Source: Epiperipatus broadwayi (taxonomy: Eukaryota > Onychophora > Udeonychophora > Euonychophora > Peripatidae). From it: 64,000 nt of DNA. The notes under the pieces are model-generated. The model had not been told where the DNA came from. It worked only from the letters and a program-made list of their open reading frames with translations, and made no database searches. The DNA lies in the NCBI GenBank assembly GCA_028023455.1, contig JAQFVV010000285.1, positions 995,501-1,059,500 on the forward strand. The letters run 5' to 3'. Positions 56,410 to 64,000 of the stretch are shown here, piece by piece. Both the position numbers and the translations under genes were made by a program. Position 1 is the stretch's first letter. The number at the start of each line of letters is the position of its first letter.

Positions 56410-57900
56410 AAGTATATTGTTTGTATAGACAATATACATGTATTTAAATTATACATATATTAAATATATTCATCCAGATTTTAGACATTAATCTGATTTT
56501 TTAAGAATCAAAATTTTTATTCCTATCTGTACCATGGAAGTTTTAGTATACATATATTTTTGTAATGCTATGTGGTTGATAAGAGAAGAGTATGAATTCA
56601 TAAAACTTGAATTACTGTATAATGTATCTGTATGCAAATAGATAAATAGCTGGGTAGATAAATGAAATGATGGAAATGGATATCAAAATAGATATGTAAA
56701 TAAATGGATAGATAGATAGGTGTTTTTAAATATTTCAATCTATATCAAACACTTTTCCAACAGCTTCTATCTTAAAAAAAAAAAAAACAATGGAAAAAGT
56801 ATCATAGTATGCCAGATAGTGAGGATTTAAATAGTTTTCCATTATTATTACTCTTTAACTAAAACAACTGAACAGGCTTTTGACAGCCAATATAAGTTGA
56901 TTAATTGAATTTGCTATATGATAGCTACCAGAAAAAAATTTCAAACTTGTTCTAACTTTTTTTAACAGGACTTAGACCTGATGTCAAGAAGATAGTGAGC
57001 CTTTAATTATTAATACTCATCTCTTTAGCAGATCTTCAAAGAGAATACAAAATAGAAGAAATTACTTATTAGGCATGAAACCGCCTTCAAAGTAAGGATT
57101 TAATATTTTTACTTCTTGTTTATTTCCTAATTGAATATATATGCATAAATGAAAATAAAATTTTATTTGGGTCATACTTTCTTTTTTTTTAATTTGCCAA
57201 AGTTTCTATGCAATAAATTTATCGTTATCAAGGCTTATGCTATAAGATTTTGCTAACAATATATAACTGAGAAAATCTTTGTTATAATATATATAATTTC
57301 GAATAACAATTGAGTAGCTAGTCAATTTAACTATGGCCGATTATTTTAGCCAGAAAAAAATATAAACTTTATCTAACTTGGATTAAAACTCCAAGTGAGC
57401 CTTTTTTTTACATATGTAATATTTAGCACAAAAGAAAGCTATATGTTTTTATAATTTTAATTGTTAAAAATCATTATTGTTATTATTTCAACATTAAAAG
57501 AATTATTGTTTTATATAATTGTAATATATTCGCCTCAATGCTTGAGCCTACTCAATTTTAACAAAACAAATCTAAAATTTAAACCCTTCAGATAAATCTT
57601 TTTTTAATTAATTTTTTAATTTTTGTCCTATTTACGTAAAAAAAAAAAACTTTTTTTTTTTAATAATTATCGATTCGTTGACCTTAAAAATAAATACCTT
57701 TTCTAATTCAGTGGCAAGATTAAAATTAGAAAAGTTTGCCACATAATTTTTCTTTTCTGTCGGCATTTTTTTTTATAAACAATTTTATCTTTTGAACATG
57801 ATACGCTTCAACAAGAAATATTTTTTTTAATAAAATGTTTTATAAAATTAATTCAAAACCGTAATTAAAAGAATACAAAATTATTCGCCACCTCATTAAA
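56410..57900. other. AT-rich tract, no gene seen
   Basis: A block around 56925-57010 has a diverged second copy at about 57345-57410 (AGAAAAAAAT ... AGTGAGCCTTT). Its nature is unknown. Confidence 0.35.
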
Positions 57901-58214
57901 TGACTATTAAATCATCATCACTTCCAACCATCATCGATTCAATGCAGGATGAAGGTGTCACCAAATTTAATCCAGATTCTCCATCTATAGTATTTACATT
58001 GATTGTTCCATAAAACATTCGTATTCAACCATTTCACACATGCTTTGCATAGGCCTTTTATTTTTTTCTCGGAATTAGTTTAAGATGTCAACTGTTTGTC
58101 TTTTGTCGTTTCTTCTAGCAACATTTCAAGTCTATTTGCATTCACGTTCCTTAATTTACTAATAACACCAATGATATATATATATATAATGAAAAATAAT
58201 AGCTTCATCTTTCT

Positions 58215-58390
58215 TATTGCGTTGCCAAATCCATATTTTCATTTATGTTCTTTATTACGTTTTACAATGCTTTTTTTTTTTGCACTGAAATTATAAATAG
58301 AAGTTCTGAAGAAGATTGCTGGGGCAATCGAAAATGTCAATAGTAAGTTGTAAAAAGCATTATGAAAAATAATAAAGAAAATAAATGATA
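58215..58390 (+). mobile_element. Short Penelope-terminal-repeat-like insertion with hammerhead
   Basis: The arms TTCTTTATTACGTTTTACAA (58248) and the near complement (58356-58378) are inverse copies of about 28 bp around a hammerhead motif. The (TA)n-rich borders on both sides hide any TSD. Confidence 0.55.
58300..58342 (+). ncRNA. Hammerhead motif with perfect stem II
   Basis: CTGAAGA (58306-58312) fits CUGANGA. Stem II GATTGC (58314-58319) pairs perfectly with GCAATC (58324-58329) across a TGGG loop. GAAA (58330-58333) and the GTC triplet (58336-58338) follow. One extra A separates the box from stem II, and stem I is weak, so activity is uncertain. Confidence 0.6.
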
Positions 58391-59094
58391 TATATAGTAT
58401 TTGTCTCACCAGTATATGTGTCTTTGATCTTTAATGATTTCTTCCAACATACATCTTTATATAATTCACTATGTAGTTTGAACTCTTTAAATTTGTCTTT
58501 TCTTATATATCAAACTCTCATATTCATAGTAGTACATTTATTATGAATACTTTATCAAACTGCTTCAGCATATTATACAATTCTTTTATATTTTTTTCTA
58601 TCAAAATGCATTATATCTAAGTTACATTCCAGATTAAATTTATAGACTTTTCTTTTTTTTTTATAATCTAATCTAAATATTGTAGTTGTTAGGTTCCTCC
58701 AATTTATTGTTATCAATCATTATTTTTTTGTTTTTGAAATATTGTTGCACATTCTTTTATACTTTTTACCATATATCTTTCTTCCTGGTTTCTTATCTAC
58801 ATCTAAGAGCAATTTTTATAAATTTTGTCATGCCTTTTTATTTTGTAATTCAATATTACAGAGTATATAGTTGCTATAAAGAAAAAAATGTAAAATGTTA
58901 CAAATTAACTAGAGATTAACACTGCTTTCACCATAACAAGTCATATTTATAGCACTAAATAAATGTCAAATTTGTAAGAAAGAGAGAGACAAAACAGAGA
59001 ACAAGTATATAAAGATAATTGATATTTAAATTGATAAATTTATATATTCGACCTGCGTGATAAAGCAATACATGAATGTTTTCTTTAATTATCA

Positions 59095-59730
59095 TATAAA
59101 TGTGTAGGTGTTGTAGAAAATAAACCATGCCTCCTTAAATTTTATTTTTCAATCATTGTGCTTGGCACAAACAACTTTGATGTTAAGCAGATTGATGTTG
59201 TGACCAGATTTGGTTTCATGCTCCAGAAACGTCAATTTATATTGGGATCTAGTGACATTATTGGTTGTGGATTCCCCAGACTAAATTGCATTGCAAGTGA
59301 ATTTGTTGCGACTCATTATGTAGATGATCTGGAGGATCTGGTCTAGATCCAATTTGTATTTTGTATTTTTTAATAACTGATTTAGATTAGAAGGTGTTCC
59401 GAAGCTAACATTAAATGACTCAGAGCAAATTGTCTTTAATCTTTGCAATATAATGAATATAAATGGAATACTGATCATTGTATTATTAGTAGTATTATAG
59501 AAAGTCCGGTCTTTACTATGAAATACATCTTTTTTGTGAGATCTTATTATGCAATTTTGGTCATAACCTACTTTCACTAAGTATTTGATAAAAATTTTCA
59601 AAATTTTTTTTTTCCTGTCTGCCTTAAACTTGCAAGGTTTATGGTTTCTGTGAAAGAAACAATTAAGGCCAGCTAATTTATGTGAGATGGGGATATGAGT
59701 GAGGATGAATGGCACCACAGACATTGCAAG
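59095..59730 (-). pseudogene. Penelope-like protein fragment: linker and endonuclease (family 6)
   Basis: Minus strand. The frame from 59724 opens with IPISHKLAGLNCFFHRNHKPC, continues YLVKVGYDQNCIIRS and ISIPFIFIILQRLKTICSES, then NLNQLLKNTKYKLDLDQ. This is the conserved stretch between the reverse transcriptase and GIY-YIG domains of Penelope-like proteins. After about 59281 other frames continue with a TFLEHETKSGHNINL block and FKEAWFI, the C-terminal part of the nuclease. The central YIG segment is deleted. The upstream reverse transcriptase is missing. Next to it lies a family A insertion. Confidence 0.75.
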
Positions 59731-59779
59731 ATTTGATGATCATTTTATAATTTATTTAATTATTGGATTGTTGTGTATA

Positions 59780-60128
59780 ACCATTCAGCATCACATGATC
59801 ACCATCTCTTATACTATCACAAAATTGTTTATAAACAAGGTAAAACTCTCCATACAGTAGTGCCACCCTGTGCCAATCAGAGTAATCAATGGATGCCAGA
59901 AGGCTTGTGCATAAAATCCCTATCTAATGCCTACTCATCCGATATTCCAGACTAGTTTCTGGCTTGTGGCCTAAGATCTAGATCCAAAGCTCCTCACTGA
60001 CAAAAGCCACAAGCCAGAAACTAGTCTGGGGATATTGGATGAGTAGGCATTAGATAGCCTTCTGGAATCAATTGATTACTCTGGTTGGCACAGGGTGGCA
60101 CTACTATATAAAGAGTTTTGCCTTGTTT
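59780..60128. mobile_element. Family A inverted element with 13-bp TSD
   Basis: 349 bp between ATTGTTGTGTATA (59767-59779) and its exact repeat (60129-60141). The left arm (minus) has lost the first box of its hammerhead by deletion around 59970. In the right arm (59990-60034) the box reads CTGACAA. Both ribozymes are broken. Confidence 0.85.
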
Positions 60129-60141
60129 ATTGTTGTGTATA

Positions 60142-60590
60142 CATATCTAAAAAATTTATTTCTTTTGAGTGCATCTTTATAATCTATGGTTTACACCAAA
60201 GATGATAACTGAGTCAGCTCATCACATATTTTAATGAATACTATCTGTCTGGGTCAAAAGCAGAGCTAAGCTGTAGTTAATTTGTAATATTTTTAACCTT
60301 TTCTTTGCAGTGAATCACTGCCTATACTCAGTATTGGATTAATAGCAATTTTATTATTACTTATGTCATTAAAGTATTGATAAAAACATTATTTGCAAAA
60401 AGTATAAGAATTAAATAAACATTTATTTTTATTTCTTTAGCTTCCCATTTCAATCCACAAATACTTTTAAAAATTTGGAAGATAAAATCAACATATCTAC
60501 CCTCTTATTAATTTTAACCTTCTCAATATCAGCATTAAATTGAGATAAATATTTTTCAAACAATATACAATCTAAATATGTTTTAATATA
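60142..60590. other. AT-rich tract, no gene seen
   Basis: No recognisable feature. Confidence 0.35.
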
Positions 60591-60591
60591 T

Positions 60592-60685
60592 ATTTTTTTC
60601 ATGTGTCAAAGCATCGGCCAAGAAGCAAAACTGGAACCACTGCTTATAAGGCTCTGTGCGAACCACTGAGCCACTAACGCTTGAC
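60592..60685 (-). mobile_element. tRNA-derived SINE, copy 3
   Basis: Minus-strand copy with A-box-like GTGGCTCAGTGG and the same 3' end as the copies at 8.0 and 27.4 kb. The B-box is worn. The T-run at 60592-60599 marks the A tail. ATGTTTTAATAT (60578-60589) and ATGTTTTAGTAT (60686-60697) form the target duplication. Confidence 0.75.
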
Positions 60686-60843
60686 ATGTTTTAGTATTTT
60701 AAAACTATAATCATGGACTGTTTGGTTTCATTGCTTATAGAAACAAATGTCATTTGCTAATCTAATAGCAATTTCTATTCATTAGTTTTTTCTTAACACG
60801 TTTTTTTTTTATAAAATACATTTTATTAATTACAAATTATGTA

Positions 60844-61150
60844 TAAACAAGGTAAAACTCTCCATACAGTAGTGCCACCCTGTGCCAACCAGGGTAATCA
60901 ATGGATGACAGAAGGCTTGTGCATAAAATCCCTATCTAATGCCTACTCATCTAATATCCCCAGACTAGTTTCTGGCTTGTGGCCTTGGTCAGTGAGGAGC
61001 TTTGGATCTGAGAGCACTGCATCTACATCTGGGGAAATTGGATGAGTAGGCATCAGATAGGGACTTTATGCACAAGACTTCTGGCATCCATTGATTACTT
61101 TGGTTGGCACAGGGTGGCAAGACTGTATGAAGAGTTTTTCCATCATGTAA
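60844..61150. mobile_element. Family A inverted element with 13-bp TSD
   Basis: 307 bp between TACAAATTATGTA (60831-60843) and its exact repeat (61151-61163). The left arm is minus, with hammerhead box CTGACCA (60956-60998) broken at conserved positions. The right arm starts inside the ribozyme (ATCTGGGGAAATTGG at about 61026), so its core is missing. The central spacer is nearly lost. Confidence 0.85.
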
Positions 61151-61163
61151 TACAAATTATGTA

Positions 61164-61590
61164 CAAATATTAACACTTTCTTGCTAATCTCCTATGTCAG
61201 TTGTGCTTTGACAAAGATGCTCCATATGAGAGCCTGCATTAACAGTTAATAAATGTTTTATACTTAATTATGTTGCCTTAATTATTAACTACATACTTAT
61301 GCTGAAATTGCTTATTTATTAAGTATTAAAATATGTACCCGGACCATTTTTTTATATGACACAAGTTGCATGGTTTAAAAAATATAGTTATTATGACTAA
61401 TGTCTGAAGGCAGATACAATGATTAAGTTTTAAAGTAAAAATTGTATCATGTTTAAATAATGAACAAGTAAGAAAAATATTGTTTTGACAAATTTTTTTC
61501 ATAGTATTTATGGGTATTTATTTTAGGCATATAAATATATATTATACCACTCTTCATTATTTTTTTTAGAACATTATATTGTTTGGTGTC
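61164..61590. other. AT-rich tract, no gene seen
   Basis: No recognisable feature. Confidence 0.35.
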
Positions 61591-61594
61591 GAAA

Positions 61595-61895
61595 ATTACA
61601 GAACAGTGAGCATGCGGCATTCAACTGATATGAATGGCTGAAGAGTTAGAGAATGGAGAAGATTGATGCCTGTCCATTAAAGGTTAAAGTTTTGCTATCA
61701 TAATATAAACTGAATGCTGATTATATGGGTATGTGGGAGATGATGACCTGTACAAACTGATGAGTGCTGGTTTATCATGAAATACGGATATAAAAAATCA
61801 TTAATCTTTTTACATGAATGTGTTCAGGTGTATCATTTGTATAAGATGGAGTGTGTAGATGTAGGGAGCTTGAAATTCTGAGTTTGAATATCTTA
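61595..61895 (+). repeat. Family B2 repeat with hammerhead
   Basis: Plus strand. CTGATGA at 61757-61763, stem II segment 61764-61778 with GTG/CAT and inner pairs partly lost (TTTATCAT), GAAA at 61779-61782. The following stem I strand (ATATAAAAA) no longer pairs with the upstream ACAAA side well. Core conserved, helices damaged. Confidence 0.65.
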
Positions 61896-61975
61896 TATAT
61901 ATATATATATATATATATATAGATATTCATATATATATATACTGGGATATATATATATATATATATATATATAAT
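61895..61975. repeat. (TA)n tracts in inverse arrangement
   Basis: Several TA blocks around ACTGGGAT; ACTGGGAT and ATCCCAGT near 61940 and 61977 add a short stem. Confidence 0.8.
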
Positions 61976-62087
61976 AATCCCAGTGCATAGCACTATACCA
62001 AAATAAATATACAAATATTAAATATTAGTTCACAGAGGGTGCTGTTGGATTTTTTAACAATGTGGGATTTAATATATATATATATAT

Positions 62088-63587
62088 TGTGACAGAATGG
62101 GTTTGAACCCAGTCACAAATAATATTATTTAATCGGTAAACATATGTAGACATAGATATATTTAATATTTAATTTTTTTTATTACGTGGTGGCGGTTACA
62201 AACACACAAACATGGGGAGAGGACTATCATTTTTAAATGATATATATATGTGTGTGACAAATGCATGTATGAATGAATTAAGTAGTGAAAAGAGAGAAAC
62301 AATATTTTGTTTCACGCTTTAAAAACTAGAGGTTTCCGGCAGAATGAGATTCCATTTTTGTTATATTAGAATAGAAGCTACGACACGAGTTTTCACACGT
62401 CTAACAGATCTGGTTAGTCCACATTGAAAATCAGAAGTGAGATAAAAAAGAAGCTTCTAGAACAAATAGAGGGGGCTATAAAAGTGAGCCACCCAGAATG
62501 CATTTTATCTTTTTCCGGCAGAGCTACAACCATGAACATCTAAAAGGTTTTAAATATTTAGCTTATATAATGGCGATTTCAAAAGAAATGTCAGGGTAAG
62601 AGAAGGCTGCATCGGATTCAAACCCTTAATCCCAACCTGCTGCAGCTGCCTCAACCAATAAGACCATGATGTCTCAAAACAACATATAATTTCCAATGTG
62701 GAACCAGGATGAACCTCACCAGACAATGGACATAAAGATCTCAGACCTTTGCCTTGATTTGCCTGATTTACCTGTGGAACAGAACTCCTTAATAAATAAA
62801 CAAATCTGCTTCTACTACTTCCCCGGGGAAAGCCAGGTAACAAACTTTAATCATTGATTGTTTAAATTTTCTTTACGAAAAGCAAATTTTGTACTTGCAA
62901 TAATAAGTGAAGGGGATGTATGAACTAATTTAATAAGATTTCTTTAGAGCCTCGTTCCATTACGAACGTAATAAAGTAATTAGTGTCGAAAGTCACGTGA
63001 TACAAACTTTTTCGTAGTATCGACCTTCACTACTTGAGATATGTATGAGAGATCTATTGGAATGAATGACGTATGTGTGCGATTTGAAATGACAGAGTAA
63101 TAAATACATTCTTTTTTTTATAATATTAAATAAATACACAAAGAAAGTGGAGTGTTGAATTAGTTATTTATTTATAGATCCATTTATCTAGTTATTAGTA
63201 TTTTTTATGTTTAAAAAAAAGAGGAAGAACTCTTAACCCCATTCATAGCTACCCCTGGCTGTGATGCCACCCAACCCTGAGGCTGAGCTGGCTGATGGCC
63301 AAAACCTCACTCACCTTACGTAAATAGTATTCTTGTTGGTAATGTATCCACTTCACGTAATTCTTATATTCGTAATAGGATTGGCACTTGGTGTTCTTCG
63401 GATGACCATAAATACACGTTGGGGATATATTACAGTTGTGAGAATAAATCCATAAGTTTGGAATAATAATATTTTAGGTCAAAACCACTTGATTAAATAA
63501 AAATACATAGGCATATATATTGATACATCATATATACATGTTCAGTAAAATACGCCTGTCTAATGAGAGGTCATGGGTTTTGTTATA
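62088..63587 (+). mobile_element. Probable 5' LTR of a Ty3/gypsy element
   Basis: Starts TGTGACAGAATGG, a common form of gypsy LTR start, and ends TGTTATA just before the primer site. It contains a TATA box TATAAAAG (62477-62484) and an AATAAA site (63099-63104). A GC-richer stretch at 62590-62840 reads, on the minus strand, as tRNA-like, with a GGTTTGAATCC B-box-like motif near 62615. At 1.5 kb it is long for an LTR, and the 3' LTR lies outside the window, so its limits are inferred. Confidence 0.5.
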
Positions 63588-63588
63588 A

Positions 63589-63606
63589 TGGCGTCCCAAC
63601 TAAAGG
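63589..63606 (+). promoter_or_regulatory. Probable tRNA primer binding site
   Basis: TGGCGTCCCAACTAAAGG follows the presumed LTR end by one base. It resembles the TGGCGCCCAAC primer sites of LTR retrotransposons, with one inserted T. Confidence 0.5.
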
Positions 63607-63640
63607 GCTTCAAAGAGAAGTAGAGGGGAATGGGGAGAGT

Positions 63641-64000
63641 ATGAGATTTCAGAAATACGGAATTAAAGACGAACATGATTTGGGAGAACAGGAAGGGGAA
63701 AAGTCAGATATGGAGAGTGGAGATGAACAGAAGCCGGGCACTCAAGTAAATCCCTTGGGAAAACTGGCAGCAGTAATAAGTCACATGATGGTGCAAGGGA
63801 ATGTGAACCAATTCCTAAAAATTTATCCATTTGCAGGTAAGATGGGGGAAGCACCTGTCAAGCATCTACGAAGCCTAAAAAAATATTTCAATATAAATCC
63901 CATGGTGGAAGAAAGTAAGGTAATTATCGCATACGGCAACCTCACAGACAATGCCCAGTCATGGTGGTGACATGCTCAGTCAACAGCTGGATACTTTTGA
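63641..64000 (+). pseudogene. Ty3/gypsy gag, N-terminal part, cut by window edge
   Basis: Probable start at ATG 63641, downstream of the primer site; the longer frame from 63563 would begin inside the LTR. After an acidic, charged N-terminus (DLGEQEGEKSDMESGDEQ) comes the retrotransposon capsid region: FLKIYPFAGKMGEAPVKHL (family form: FxGxxGExPxxFL), then LKKYFNINPMVEESKVII and LTDNAQSWW. A TGA directly after SWW (63968-63970) interrupts the reading, which otherwise continues HAQSTAGYF, so the copy appears inactive unless this is a sequencing error. The rest lies beyond the window. Confidence 0.8.

Larger units (their letters stand above)
57905..58800 (-). mobile_element. RTE LINE 3' fragment interrupted by a Penelope-type end
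   Basis: Minus strand. TCATCATCAC at 57912, the CAATGCAGGATGAAGG block and the region at 58425-58560 match the RTE 3' part at 2.87-3.4 kb. A foreign segment with its own inverted ends lies at about 58165-58395. Confidence 0.6.

Noticed and set aside
56955-57060. Gag-like reading GLRPDVKKIV after TTTTAACAG
   Set aside because: Only about ten residues look right before stops appear, and a related block at 57345 lacks them. Too little to call.
61595-61895. Riboswitch or bacterial-type regulatory RNA
   Set aside because: The conserved boxes are those of a hammerhead, shared by dispersed repeats; the window is eukaryotic.

Overview
The window looks like AT-rich intergenic or intronic DNA from an invertebrate animal nuclear genome. 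It has long runs of A/T, many (TA)n and (CAT)n tracts, no operon-like gene layout, and layer upon layer of decayed retrotransposons and DNA transposons: RTE LINEs, Penelope-like elements, hAT, mariner, Ty3/gypsy and a tRNA-derived SINE. The species cannot be fixed from the sequence. Almost every long open frame is spurious or part of a mobile element. The one host-gene candidate is a pair of phase-compatible minus-strand exons at about 41.0 and 39.9 kb.

Layout. 0-10 kb: a hammerhead-like repeat at 0.2 kb, an RTE LINE fragment on the minus strand (2.8-4.95 kb) with a second RTE tail beside it, two minus-strand hammerhead repeats (5.5 and 6.1 kb), a SINE (8.0 kb), an RTE tail (8.9 kb) and a dead mariner (9.3-9.9 kb). 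10-20 kb: repeats, a GC-richer patch, an unrecognised decayed coding stretch (12.2-12.6 kb), foldbacks, and a near full-length decayed hAT with terminal repeats and an 8-bp target duplication (17.3-19.9 kb). 20-30 kb: an inverted hammerhead element (20.86-21.31 kb), a very AT-rich tract, a SINE (27.4 kb), and a tandem element at 28.4-28.95 kb whose two cleavage sites are 406 bp apart. 30-36 kb: a Penelope-like element in inverted repeats with a 42-bp minisatellite, and an RTE LINE split by two other Penelope insertions. 36-46 kb: a palindromic foldback, a Penelope fragment split by a small hAT, the host exon pair, and a roughly 2.2-kb palindrome of Penelope coding sequence around hammerhead repeats. 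46-64 kb: more hammerhead-like repeats, further Penelope fragments, hairpins, (TA)n tracts and, at the right edge, the 5' end of a Ty3/gypsy element.

The most interesting signal is the density of hammerhead-ribozyme motifs. At least three unrelated repeat families carry a type I hammerhead layout: a stem I strand, a CUGANGA box, stem II, GAAA, a very short stem III, the cleavage triplet, and the second stem I strand. Some copies are intact by eye and others show graded decay. One family forms inverted pairs flanked by 13-14 bp target duplications, one forms a retrozyme-like 406-bp unit, and others lie in Penelope-like terminal repeats. Hammerheads are known in Penelope-like elements and in animal retrozymes. 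The mixture, the inverted layout and the nesting seen here appear worth detailed study. All folding and homology statements come from reading by eye; no folding program or database search was run.
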